Source: Verrucomicrobiota bacterium (GTDB taxonomy: Bacteria; Verrucomicrobiota; Kiritimatiellia; Kiritimatiellales; Tichowtungiaceae). Taken from it: a stretch of DNA of 16,702 bases. The notes below the pieces were generated by a model. That model made no database searches, was not told the origin of the DNA, and saw only the letters and a list, made by a program, of their open reading frames with translations. The stretch lies in assembly GCA_030619095.1 (NCBI GenBank), contig JAUXCB010000005.1:1-16702 (forward strand), given 5' to 3'. Below are positions 8,109 to 15,051 of this stretch, in pieces. The position numbers and the translations under genes were made by a program. Numbering within the stretch: position 1 is the stretch's first letter; each line of letters begins with the position of its first letter.

Positions 8109-9056
8109 ATGAGAAAAAGAACCTTATGTTTTGTTATTCTTGCCCTGCTGATTGCTGTAGTAGCAGGTTATATTATTCGACTCTCTTTCTTTGGAGGGGA
8201 GTCACCTGAAGCGGAGCTTTCTTCCCCTGTTGAGATTGCAGGATGCATTACGGCTGAGGAAAAGCCTGAGCGTATTGAGAAAGAAACGTCTATTCCGAGA
8301 GCAAGCATCTCGATTCCTGACAGGAGTTTTTCTGATGCGTTGAAAAAGGAGCCAGTCGACAAGGTATTCAAGTTCGCTGACACAAACTTTCCGATGACCT
8401 TTGTGGATGGAGATTGGCCGGAGGAGCTTAAGAATCTGGTTCATGAGGATATGAATCTCATTTTCTCTCATTTGACGAACTATGAAATTATAAAAGATCC
8501 ACGCCCAACTGAGGCTTATCAGCTTAGCGGCGAAGCTGTCATTTCCACCCACTATATACTTTTCAATGGACGTGGAAGAATCTGGCCGGATGCATATGAC
8601 CGTGAGAGAGGACGCTTGGTGCGCAGGGATGGCGAGTTCCATTTAGTCGTTTCCGAAGAGGTTCTTGCGGCATATGAAAAAGCGTTGGAGTATAAGCACG
8701 ACAACCGTGTCATGTTCGAAAAATTGAATGAATTCATAGCCACCTTGAACGATCCGGAAGCGGTGGATAGGATTTCCAATAATGCCCGACTGTCGCGAGA
8801 TATGTTCTATTTTTATCAACAAGAAAGGCCTCCGGGAGAATCTTTTCCTTATCAGCAGAATCTGCAAGAAGTCAATGAGATCAACATTCGAATGCCCAGC
8901 ATACTCTCGTTTGAAGAGCAGGATCATAATGGCGAGAAAATCTGCATCACGTCTACGCTAATGCGTTCGAAAGAAGATCCCGATTTTTTCACCGACTTTC
9001 CGCCGTTTTGTTACGTTAGCAATAAGTGGTACGTCTGTGTTCCTCGCACGCCCTGA
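8109..9056 (+). CDS. Hypothetical single-pass membrane protein following the TSP3 remnant
   Basis: 315 residues from the ATG at 8109, preferred because GGAG lies 9 bases upstream. An ATG at 8094 in the same frame is possible but has only a poor GAG. A basic MRKR start precedes one strongly hydrophobic helix (about 5-24), so the rest is probably periplasmic and anchored. The remainder is mixed and acidic with no motif I recognise. Segments such as ISTHYILFNGRGRIWPDAYD and FPPFCYVSNKWYVCVP suggest a beta-rich fold. It starts 21 bases after the TSP3 frame's stop and shares its low GC (21/60 at 8101-8160), so the two probably travelled together. It could be the cognate partner of the C-terminal part of the upstream gene, as in effector/immunity pairs; that is only an inference from order. 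Confidence 0.75.
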   Translation: MRKRTLCFVILALLIAVVAGYIIRLSFFGGESPEAELSSPVEIAGCITAEEKPERIEKETSIPRASISIPDRSFSDALKKEPVDKVFKFADTNFPMTFVDGDWPEELKNLVHEDMNLIFSHLTNYEIIKDPRPTEAYQLSGEAVISTHYILFNGRGRIWPDAYDRERGRLVRRDGEFHLVVSEEVLAAYEKALEYKHDNRVMFEKLNEFIATLNDPEAVDRISNNARLSRDMFYFYQQERPPGESFPYQQNLQEVNEINIRMPSILSFEEQDHNGEKICITSTLMRSKEDPDFFTDFPPFCYVSNKWYVCVPRTP

Positions 9057-9090
9057 CAGCAAGATTGGGAAACCCATCCGTCCTTGGAGA

Positions 9091-9119
9091 GCGGGGTCAG
9101 GTCTGAATATTAAACATTG
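9091..9119 (-). repeat. REP-like motif B, right copy
   Basis: Reverse complement of 5863-5891 with two differences in 29 bases (core GGGTCAGGTCTGAATATT). It starts 34 bases after the stop of the membrane-protein gene and is inverted relative to the left copy. Confidence 0.8.
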
Positions 9120-9142
9120 ACGTGCGGGAGAATCTAAGAGAA

Positions 9143-9164
9143 GGGGTCTGGACATTAGACATTG
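9143..9164 (-). repeat. REP-like motif B, variant copy
   Basis: GGTCTGGACATTAGACATTG at 9145-9164 matches the reverse complement of the left motif B at 18 of 20 positions. It lacks the CAGG part of the core. Same orientation as the copy at 9091, 23 bases away. Confidence 0.65.
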
Positions 9165-9323
9165 CGGGGAAAAATGTTCCGAGGGTTGGAAAATTGACAA
9201 AAGGGACGGAATGGACTGGTGAGTGTGGGACTCTGGTTCTCGGTAATAAAGTTTGAGTGAAGGCGATTTGAGGATGGAAAAGAAGCGGCATGTTTTGAGC
9301 TCGGATTCGTCGGGACAGGGACA

Positions 9324-9345
9324 GGGGTCAGCCTGAAGTAACCCC
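9324..9345 (-). repeat. REP-like motif A, right copy
   Basis: GGTCAGCCTGAAGTAACC core. The 22-base unit matches the reverse complement of the left copy at 5836-5857 at 20 positions, in inverted orientation. Confidence 0.75.
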
Positions 9346-9362
9346 AGTTTGACTCCATTTCT

Positions 9363-9426
9363 GAACGATGAAGTATGAAAGATGAAGGCGGAATTCAATT
9401 TTCATAGTTCATATTTCATCATTCAG
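9363..9426. repeat. Imperfect inverted repeat overlapping the thiC stop
   Basis: Left arm TGAACGATGAAGTATGAA and right arm TTCATATTTCATCATTCA can pair. About 21 of 27 positions match over the full arms, with an internal GAATTC near the tip. Each arm is itself a run of ATGAA-type words. It has no T-tract on either strand, so it looks like a mobile repeat rather than an intrinsic terminator, although it lies where a thiC terminator would be. Confidence 0.55.
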
Positions 9427-10957
9427 CGTTCTCTCTAATGTCGTGATTGATGCGCATGGAACAGAAGGTTTCTCCGCACATGGAGCAGTAGCGCTGCTCG
9501 GTTTTAAATTCTTCACCGGGCGGCATGGACTGCTCGCGGAAGCGCAGCGCGCGCTCGGGATCGAAGCAGAGGTTGAACTGATCCTCCCAGCGAAATTCGA
9601 AGCGGGCGAGGCTGATGGCGTTGTCGCGCTCCTGCGCGTTGGGAATGCCTTTGGCGAGGTCGGCGGCGTGCGCGGCGATTTTGTGCGCGACGACGCCTTC
9701 GCGGACGTCGTCTTTGTCGGGCAGGCCGAGGTGCTCTTTGGGGGTGACGTAGCAGAGCATGGAGCAGCCGTACCAGCCGATGAGGGCACCGCCGATGGCG
9801 CTGTTCATGTGGTCGTAGCCGGCGGCGAGGTCGGTGACGAGCGGGCCGAGGGTATAGAAGGGGGCTTCGAAGCAGTCGGCAAGCTGCTTATCCATGTTCT
9901 CTTTGATCTTGTGCATGGGGACGTGGCCGGGGCCTTCGATCATGACCTGGCATCCGTGTTTCCAGGCAATCTGCGTGAGCTCGCCGAGGGTTTTGAGCTC
10001 GCCGAACTGGGCGGCATCGTTGGCATCGGCGAGGCAGCCGGGGCGCAGGCCGTCGCCGAGCGAGAAGGTGATGTCATATTTTTTCAGGATTTCGCAGATT
10101 TCTTCGAAGTGGGTCGTTAGGAAGTTTTCTTCGCCTTCGTTCTGCATCCACTGAGCCAGGATGGAGCCGCCGCGGCTGACGATGCCCATGAGGCGGCTGT
10201 TGGCGAGCGGAATGTGTTCCTTGAGAACCCCGGCGTGGATGGTGAAATAGTCCACCCCCTGTTCCGCCTGCTCAATCAGGGTTTCCTTGTAGACATCCCA
10301 GTTGAGTGCGTCGATGTCGCCGCCGACTTTCTGGAGGGCCTGATAGAGCGGGACGGTTCCGATCGGGGTGGGGCAGTGGCGCAGGATGGCCTCACGCGTT
10401 TCGTGAATCTGCTTGCCGGTGGAGAGGTCCATGACGGTGTCGGCTCCCCACAGGATGGCCCAGCGCATTTTTTCCACTTCTTCTTCGATGGAGGAGCCGA
10501 GCGCGGAGTTGCCGATGTTGGCGTTGATTTTGGTGCGGAATTTACGGCCGATAATCATGGGTTCGCACTCGGGGTGGCAACGGTTGACGGGGATGACGGC
10601 GCGGCCCGCGGCGATTTCGTCGCGCACGAATTCCGGTTCGACGCTTTCGCGAATGGCGATATATTCCATTTCGGGCGTGATGGTCCCGCCGCGGGCGAGC
10701 TCGAGCTGTGTGGCGTGTTCGCGTTCTGCAATCCATTCCTCGCGCAGCATGGGCAGGGTGCATTGGGCGCAGTCGGCCCACGGGCCGGAGGTGTCGTAGA
10801 CGCGGATCGGCGCGTTGAAGTTTTTCTGCGATCCGTCTTTATTGAGGGTGTGCGCCAGTTCAATCTCGCGGAAGGGAACGCGGATGTCGGGCCGCGAACC
10901 GGTCACATAGACTTTGCTGGAGCGCGGGAAAAAGATATTGGAATCTGTCGGTTTCAT
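9419..10957 (-). CDS. thiC: Phosphomethylpyrimidine synthase ThiC
   Basis: 512 residues. ThiC is a radical-SAM enzyme that rearranges aminoimidazole ribotide into hydroxymethylpyrimidine phosphate for thiamine synthesis. Visible signatures are NFNAPIRVYDTSGPW near the N-terminus, NANIGNSALGSS, DTVMDLSTGKQIHETR, LGDGLRPGC, VMIEGPGHVPMHKI, ALIGWYGCSMLCYVTPKEHLGLP, and the C-terminal iron-sulfur CX2CX4C (C491, C494, C499). The length is intermediate between the short bacterial form and the long form with an N-terminal extension. The ATG at 10957 has AAGGAG 7 bases upstream. Expression is controlled by the TPP riboswitch directly upstream. GC is clearly higher than in the adjoining island (42/60 at 9661-9720). 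Complete and apparently functional. Confidence 0.98.
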   Translation of the reverse strand: MKPTDSNIFFPRSSKVYVTGSRPDIRVPFREIELAHTLNKDGSQKNFNAPIRVYDTSGPWADCAQCTLPMLREEWIAEREHATQLELARGGTITPEMEYIAIRESVEPEFVRDEIAAGRAVIPVNRCHPECEPMIIGRKFRTKINANIGNSALGSSIEEEVEKMRWAILWGADTVMDLSTGKQIHETREAILRHCPTPIGTVPLYQALQKVGGDIDALNWDVYKETLIEQAEQGVDYFTIHAGVLKEHIPLANSRLMGIVSRGGSILAQWMQNEGEENFLTTHFEEICEILKKYDITFSLGDGLRPGCLADANDAAQFGELKTLGELTQIAWKHGCQVMIEGPGHVPMHKIKENMDKQLADCFEAPFYTLGPLVTDLAAGYDHMNSAIGGALIGWYGCSMLCYVTPKEHLGLPDKDDVREGVVAHKIAAHAADLAKGIPNAQERDNAISLARFEFRWEDQFNLCFDPERALRFREQSMPPGEEFKTEQRYCSMCGETFCSMRINHDIRENAE

Positions 10958-10961
10958 TCGG

Positions 10962-10980
10962 TTTCTCCTTGGGGAAGAAA
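10962..10980 (-). promoter_or_regulatory. Candidate Shine-Dalgarno-sequestering hairpin of the thiC leader
   Basis: In the transcript TTTCTTCC-CCAA-GGAGAAA folds with seven pairs and one bulged T, burying the GGAG of the thiC ribosome site (10965-10970). The same CTTCCC can instead pair with GGGAAG at the 3' edge of the aptamer (11005-11000), giving a plausible two-state switch. A second small stem (GATCG/CGATC, 10981-10997) sits between them. Confidence 0.45.
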
Positions 10981-10995
10981 GATCGCTTCTGCCGA

Positions 10996-11082
10996 TCCGC
11001 TTCCCTTCGCGGCATTATCCGCGCAGGTTCGAAGGGTGCATTCTCAGCCCTCCGACCTTTTCGAAGAGCTCCCCCAGCTGAA
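10996..11082 (-). promoter_or_regulatory. TPP riboswitch (THI element) controlling thiC
   Basis: On the minus strand the conserved aptamer blocks occur in order: CAGCTGGGGGAGC, GGGCTGAGA, ACCCTTCGAACCTG, GGATAATGCC and GCGAAGGGAAGC. CTGAGA (11047-11042) and GATAATGCC (11019-11011) are the invariant pyrimidine- and diphosphate-sensing elements. P1 pairs CAGCT with AGCGG. Thiamine diphosphate binding should switch off thiC. The nearby SD-sequestering hairpin suggests translational control. Confidence 0.96.
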
Positions 11083-11087
11083 GAGGG

Positions 11088-11117
11088 ATTAAACTACTTG
11101 CACTATGGGGTTGTCAA
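11088..11117 (-). promoter_or_regulatory. Promoter of the thiC leader
   Basis: Perfect -35 TTGACA (11117-11112), an 18-base spacer and -10 TTTAAT (11093-11088, 5 of 6 consensus). Initiation would fall near 11081, at the first base of the riboswitch, so the transcript would begin with the aptamer. The boxes lie in the 217-base gap shared with the divergent flavodiiron gene. Confidence 0.7.
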
Positions 11118-11174
11118 TCGGAACACCAAATGGAAACCTGTGCGCTCACTTTTGAGAGTAGAGGAGAGTTCGCT

Positions 11175-12353
11175 GTGAGCAAAATTGCAATTAAAGAGGA
11201 TATTTTCTGGGTGGGTATTAAGGATCCGGATCGCGAACTTTTTGACGGATTAATGCCGCTTCCGCAAGGCACCACCTATAATGCCTATCTGGTTGTTGGA
11301 TCGGAAAAAACCGCCCTGATCGATACGTGCGAGCCGGAATTCATTAATGAGCTGACGGCGAATCTCGAAGGCGTGGATCAAATCGACTACATCGTATCGC
11401 ACCATGCCGAGCAGGATCACTCCGGATCCATTCCGTTGCTGTTGGAGCGTTATCCGGAGTCCACACTTCTGTGCATACAGAAAAACAAGGATATGCTGCA
11501 GACCCTGCTGACGATCCCTGACGATCGTATCCAGGTGATTGAAGACGGCGGCGAAGTTTCTCTGGGAAACAAAACCATCCGTTTCGAGCATTTTCCGTGG
11601 GTTCATTGGCCGGAAACGACCCTCACCTACATCCCGGAAGACAAGGTGCTTTTCCCCTGCGACTTCCTGGGCTCGCATTACTGCTGGGACAACCTCTTCG
11701 CGGGGGACGATCCGGTGGTTTATAAAGGGGCTCTTGAATACTACGTGCAGATCATGATGCTGTACTCGACGATGACCGCCAAGCACCTTGATCGGCTTAA
11801 GGAATTCGATCTGGAATTCATTTGTCCGAGTCACGGATCGGTTTATGACAAGCCGCAGATCATTCTCGACCTTTACGAAAAATGGATGCGCGATCCGCCG
11901 GAAAACAAGGTGCTGATTCCTTATGTCTCTGCGCACGGCAGCACTGAGATTATGGCGAAGCATCTGGGCAAGGCACTGGAGAAGCGCGGTGTGGATGTGG
12001 AGCTCAAAAATCTGATTGGACTGTCGCTCAACGAACTGGCTGACGATTTGATCGATGCCTCAACGATTGTTCTGGGCTCGTCCGTGATTATGGCCGCACT
12101 GCACCCATTGGCGGTTTATACGGCATTCCTGCTCGACCGCCTGAAGCCCAAGGCGAAATTTGCCGCCCTCATCGGGTCCTACGGCTGGAGCCCGAACCCG
12201 CTCAAAAAAGCGGACGAGCTGTTTCCGTCATGGAAAGTGGAACTCGTCGGCAACGTGCTTTCCAAAGGCCATCCCGGTGACGATACGCTCGCTGAACTCG
12301 ATGAGCTGGCCGACGAAATTGTCGCTAAACATCGCGAAGTCGGGCTTTTTTAA
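11175..12353 (+). CDS. Flavodiiron protein (FprA/ROO-type A-type flavoprotein)
   Basis: 392 residues from the GTG at 11175, chosen because GAGGAG stands 8 bases upstream and MSKIAIKEDIFWVG fits the family start; an ATG at 11130 in the same frame adds 15 unlikely residues. The N-terminal metallo-beta-lactamase-like domain carries the full di-iron ligand set: H77, E79, D81, H82 (SHHAEQDH), H144 (VHWPE), D163 (PCDF) and H220 (CPSHG). The C-terminal flavodoxin domain starts near 245 with an FMN loop SAHGSTE. Such proteins reduce O2 to water or NO to N2O in the cytoplasm using rubredoxin or similar donors, protecting anaerobes. No rubredoxin gene is next to it. The gene diverges from thiC and ends in an intrinsic terminator. 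Confidence 0.95.
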   Translation: MSKIAIKEDIFWVGIKDPDRELFDGLMPLPQGTTYNAYLVVGSEKTALIDTCEPEFINELTANLEGVDQIDYIVSHHAEQDHSGSIPLLLERYPESTLLCIQKNKDMLQTLLTIPDDRIQVIEDGGEVSLGNKTIRFEHFPWVHWPETTLTYIPEDKVLFPCDFLGSHYCWDNLFAGDDPVVYKGALEYYVQIMMLYSTMTAKHLDRLKEFDLEFICPSHGSVYDKPQIILDLYEKWMRDPPENKVLIPYVSAHGSTEIMAKHLGKALEKRGVDVELKNLIGLSLNELADDLIDASTIVLGSSVIMAALHPLAVYTAFLLDRLKPKAKFAALIGSYGWSPNPLKKADELFPSWKVELVGNVLSKGHPGDDTLAELDELADEIVAKHREVGLF

Positions 12354-12375
12354 GGCCGGTTTCTTTAATGAAACG

Positions 12376-12411
12376 CCCCGTTTTCCCTATCCTTGGAAAA
12401 CAGGGTTTTTT
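12376..12411 (+). terminator. Rho-independent terminator after the flavodiiron gene
   Basis: Stem CCC-C-GTTTTCC with GGAAAAC-A-GGG (one C/A mismatch), loop of about eight bases, followed by six T residues. It lies 23 bases after the stop. Confidence 0.85.
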
Positions 12412-12484
12412 GTCTGCCGGTCTTTTGGAAAGCAAGCAAACTGTCGGGAGTTTAAGAAACAACTGAACCAACGGAGAGAATCGA

Positions 12485-13375
12485 ATGGAAACAAATGCAG
12501 TAGTAGATGGAAACGTCGTCGAACAGGCGGCAGCAGGTGTACAAGGCCTTTTTGCCGCCACACCGACATGGGTGGAAACGGCTCAGGAAATGATGACGAC
12601 CTTTGGTCTGAAGCTGATTGCCGCGATCCTGATCTTTGTGATCGGTCGCTGGGTGGCTCGTCTGGTTCAGAGTGGACTCCGCAGGACGATGGAAAAGGGA
12701 AAGGTGGAGAAAACACTGATCGGCTTTTCGACCAAGCTGTTTTATATCGCGTTGATGGCCTTCGTGGTGATCGCCGCGCTTGGAAAACTTGGAATTCAGA
12801 CCGCCTCGTTCATTGCCGTGCTGGGTGCTGCGGGGTTGGCTGTCGGCTTGGCGCTGCAGGGCTCGCTGTCCAATTTTGCGGCTGGCGTGCTGATGTTGAT
12901 TTTCCGTCCGTTTAAAATCGGTGATTTTATTGAAGGCGGCGGCACAGCCGGGACGGTAAGGGAAATCCATATTTTCACCACGACGCTGACCACCCCGGAT
13001 AACAAGCGCGTGATTGTGCCCAACTCGAAGATGATGGGCGATAATATCACCAACTACTCCGCCGAATCGACCCGTCGTGTAGATATCCTTGCCAGCATCA
13101 GCTACAACGATGATATCGACAAAGCCAAAGAAGTGCTGATGGGCATCATTACCAGCGACGAGCGGGTTCTTAAGGATCCGAAGCCGCTGGTTGCTGTTAA
13201 AACGATGAACGACAGCAGTGTCGATCTGGTGGTTCGCTCATGGGTGAACAGTGCCGATTATTGGGCTGTTTACTTCGCGCTGACAGAAGCCATTAAGAAA
13301 GGGCTCGAAGCGGAAGGTCTCAGCATCCCGTATCCGCAGCAGGATGTGCATATCTATAAGCACGGTGCCGAATAG
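12485..13375 (+). CDS. MscS-family mechanosensitive ion channel
   Basis: 296 residues, close to the size of E. coli MscS. Three membrane helices are visible: about 41-60, 82-99 and the pore-lining TM3 at about 108-135. TM3 has the Gly/Ala-rich pattern AAGLAVGLALQGSLSNFAAG. The conserved linker FRPFKIGDFIE and the beta-domain motif with TTLTTPDNKRVIVPN (PN at 179-180) follow, and the alpha/beta cage domain fills the C-terminus. These channels open under membrane tension and release solutes after osmotic downshock. GGAG precedes the ATG by 8 bases. The gene is isolated between two intrinsic terminators, so it should be transcribed alone; no clear promoter could be picked out. Confidence 0.95.
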   Translation: METNAVVDGNVVEQAAAGVQGLFAATPTWVETAQEMMTTFGLKLIAAILIFVIGRWVARLVQSGLRRTMEKGKVEKTLIGFSTKLFYIALMAFVVIAALGKLGIQTASFIAVLGAAGLAVGLALQGSLSNFAAGVLMLIFRPFKIGDFIEGGGTAGTVREIHIFTTTLTTPDNKRVIVPNSKMMGDNITNYSAESTRRVDILASISYNDDIDKAKEVLMGIITSDERVLKDPKPLVAVKTMNDSSVDLVVRSWVNSADYWAVYFALTEAIKKGLEAEGLSIPYPQQDVHIYKHGAE

Positions 13376-13397
13376 GGCGCCAGGGGATGATCCCGAC

Positions 13398-13434
13398 AAA
13401 ACCCGCCCCGATGCTTCGGGGTGGGTTTTTGTTT
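13398..13434 (+). terminator. Rho-independent terminator after the MscS gene
   Basis: An 11-bp stem, ACCCGCCCCGA with TCGGGGTGGGT (one G-T pair), a TGCT loop, then TTTTGTTT. It lies 22 bases after the stop and is a strong intrinsic terminator. Confidence 0.93.
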
Positions 13435-13513
13435 GCCCGGCAAGGCCGGCAAACCCAGTCGCTTGAAAGAAAGCGGCAACACCCCGCCGATCCAGTGGAG
13501 ACCGGAACGCTTT

Positions 13514-13555
13514 CCCCTTTCGAGAATGGGAACCATTTCTCGCCGGAGAAAGGGG
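13514..13555. repeat. Extended hairpin between convergent MscS and lipid-kinase genes
   Basis: The outer stem pairs CCCCTTTC (13514-13521) with GAAAGGGG (13548-13555). The inner stem GAGAATGG/CCATTTCTC has one bulged T around a GAA loop. There is no T-tract on either strand, so it may be a REP-like unit or a Rho-type/barrier structure at the end of the minus-strand operon. Confidence 0.5.
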
Positions 13556-13578
13556 AGAAAAAGCCCCCCAGCCTTGTC

Positions 13579-14481
13579 CTACTTGATTTTTGGAACCAGC
13601 ACGTTCAGCGCACGGGGCTGCACACGAATGTTGACTTCGGCAGGAGCCGAAAGCAGTTCGCCATCGAGCTGCATCGGCCCTTCCTTTTCGCGCCGGACCG
13701 CGAGGGTTTGGAAGGAGCGCGTTTCGATTCCGCGTATCTGGTGGATTTTTCCGTCGAACACTTTTCTAATCATTGGAATGACCTTGTGAAAATCGGATCG
13801 GCGGATGGTGATGAGCTGGAGTTTTCCGTCGTCGGCCTTCGCGTCGGGGGCGATTTTCGCCCCGCCGCCGTATTGGGTGAGGTTGGCGATGGTACAGAGC
13901 TGGGGGTCGGGGATGTGGATCTCTTCGGTTGCATCTAAAAGCAGCGTGAAGGGTTGCGGGGTGTATTCAAAGAATTGGTAGACTCCGGCAAAGATGTAGG
14001 GGAGAACTCCCCGGACGGGGGATTTTTCGAAGGCGTCCACGAGCGCGGCATCCCATGCCAGTGAGCAGGTGACGAAGAAGGGCATGTCATTTGCGTAGCC
14101 CACATCGATCCGTTTGGTTTTTGCACCGGCCAGTACTCTCGTGGCTTTGACAATATCGAGGGGAATATCAAAGTGGCGGGCGAAGCCGTTGCCGCTTCCG
14201 GCCGGGATGACACCGAGGGCGACGTCGGTTCCGATCAGTACGCTGCCGATGGTGTTGATCATGCCGTCGCCGCCCACGACGATCAGTTTGCCGACCCCTT
14301 CCTCCACCGCGCGGCGGGCCTTGGCCTGTCCGTCTTCTTTGGATTTGCTGAACTGAATCGAGAGCTCGGTTTCCGGCAGATCCCAGCAGTCGAGGAGGGG
14401 CTGGCGGATTTTATCGAGCGCGGTTCCCAGCCCGGCGTTCGGGTTGATAAGGATTCGGACTTTTTTCTTTGTTGTGGACAT
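13579..14481 (-). CDS. YegS/BmrU-type diacylglycerol-kinase-family lipid kinase
   Basis: 300 residues, the normal size for the family. The N-terminus has ILINPNAGLG (9-18), then VVGGDGMIN with the catalytic-loop GGDG at 70-73, and GVIPAGSGNGFAR (90-102), which form the nucleotide-binding site of the DAGK catalytic domain. The C-terminal beta-sandwich includes IANLTQYGGGAKIAPDA and the conserved DG of DGKLQLI. These soluble or peripheral enzymes phosphorylate lipids such as diacylglycerol; the real substrate cannot be read from sequence. The ATG at 14481 has GAGGAG 5 bases upstream, overlapping the stop codon of the DJ-1 gene 9 bases before, so it is the last gene of a tight operon. It converges on the MscS gene. 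Confidence 0.93.
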   Translation of the reverse strand: MSTTKKKVRILINPNAGLGTALDKIRQPLLDCWDLPETELSIQFSKSKEDGQAKARRAVEEGVGKLIVVGGDGMINTIGSVLIGTDVALGVIPAGSGNGFARHFDIPLDIVKATRVLAGAKTKRIDVGYANDMPFFVTCSLAWDAALVDAFEKSPVRGVLPYIFAGVYQFFEYTPQPFTLLLDATEEIHIPDPQLCTIANLTQYGGGAKIAPDAKADDGKLQLITIRRSDFHKVIPMIRKVFDGKIHQIRGIETRSFQTLAVRREKEGPMQLDGELLSAPAEVNIRVQPRALNVLVPKIK

Positions 14482-14490
14482 TCGGACTCC

Positions 14491-15036
14491 TCAGTAGATC
14501 ATGCCGTTGGCGACTTGTTCGGACGCTTCCGCTCCGTCAATCAGTTCGATGAGTTTCAGCGCAAGAGCCATGGTTGTGCCGGGCCCTTGGCTGGTGACAA
14601 TATGGCCGTCGACCACGACGGGGTCGTCGGAGCGGTCGGTACGCTTCATTTCTTTTTCAGTTCCGGGATAGCAGGTGAAGGCGCGTTTTTTGAGGATGCC
14701 GGCTTGATGCAGGGCCAGCGGCGCGGCGCAGACGGCGGCAATCCACATTTCTTCGATATCGAAAATGCGCAGGGCCTCCTGCACGCCGTCGTTTTTGCAG
14801 AGCGCTTTGGTTCCGCCGGCACCGCCGGGCAGGGCGAGCAGGTCGAACGAGAGCAGGTCGAGGGTTTCCCAGCAGGTGTCGGGCACCAGATTGACTCCGC
14901 GCGAGGCGGTCACGGGGCCTTCGCCCTGAATGCTGGCGAGAACGACTTCCCAGCCGGCCCGTCGAAATACGTCAACGAGAATGACGGTTTCCATTTCTTC
15001 GGAACCGTCTGCGACGGGAACGAGTGCACGGGTCAT
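14491..15036 (-). CDS. DJ-1/PfpI-family protein (YajL/DJ-1 type)
   Basis: 181 residues with the DJ-1 fold signatures: ALVPVADGSEEMETVILVDVFRRAGW at the start (active-site Glu at 14), LLALPGGAGG, and the nucleophile elbow IAAVCAAPLAL with Cys103. The C-terminus has VTSQGPGTTMALALKLIELI. Members are redox-sensing chaperones, glyoxalases or proposed deglycases acting on carbonyl-damaged molecules; which activity applies here cannot be decided. AAGGAG is 6 bases before the ATG. It is the middle gene of the NERD/DJ-1/lipid-kinase operon, 15 bases after the NERD stop and 9 bases before the kinase start. Despite older naming of the family as ThiJ, it is not a thiamine gene. Confidence 0.94.
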   Translation of the reverse strand: MTRALVPVADGSEEMETVILVDVFRRAGWEVVLASIQGEGPVTASRGVNLVPDTCWETLDLLSFDLLALPGGAGGTKALCKNDGVQEALRIFDIEEMWIAAVCAAPLALHQAGILKKRAFTCYPGTEKEMKRTDRSDDPVVVDGHIVTSQGPGTTMALALKLIELIDGAEASEQVANGMIY

Positions 15037-15051
15037 GATTTTCTCCTTTAT

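Larger units (their letters stand above)
9057..9418. other. Repeat-rich intergenic region on the right side of the island
   Basis: No gene is supported here. Overlapping minus-strand frames are low-complexity and lack ribosome sites. The stretch holds two motif-B copies, one motif-A copy, a short GGGACAGGGACAGG direct repeat (about 9312-9325), and a long imperfect hairpin running into the thiC stop codon. Confidence 0.7.

Noticed and set aside
5836..9345. Insertion sequence with terminal inverted repeats
   Set aside because: No transposase between the repeats, and no target-site duplication was found beside them; REP-like elements explain the motifs better.
8958..9398. Minus-strand 146-codon frame on the right side of the island
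   Set aside because: Translates repeats and antisense of the membrane-protein gene; Ser/Pro-rich and without ribosome site.
9443..11092. Long plus-strand frames opposite thiC
   Set aside because: Antisense frames in high-GC thiC; Gly/Ala/Val-rich translations and overlap with the riboswitch.
14491..15036. DJ-1-family gene as a thiamine gene (ThiJ) linked to thiC
   Set aside because: The old ThiJ name does not imply thiamine synthesis; the gene is about 3.5 kb away in a different operon with no riboswitch.
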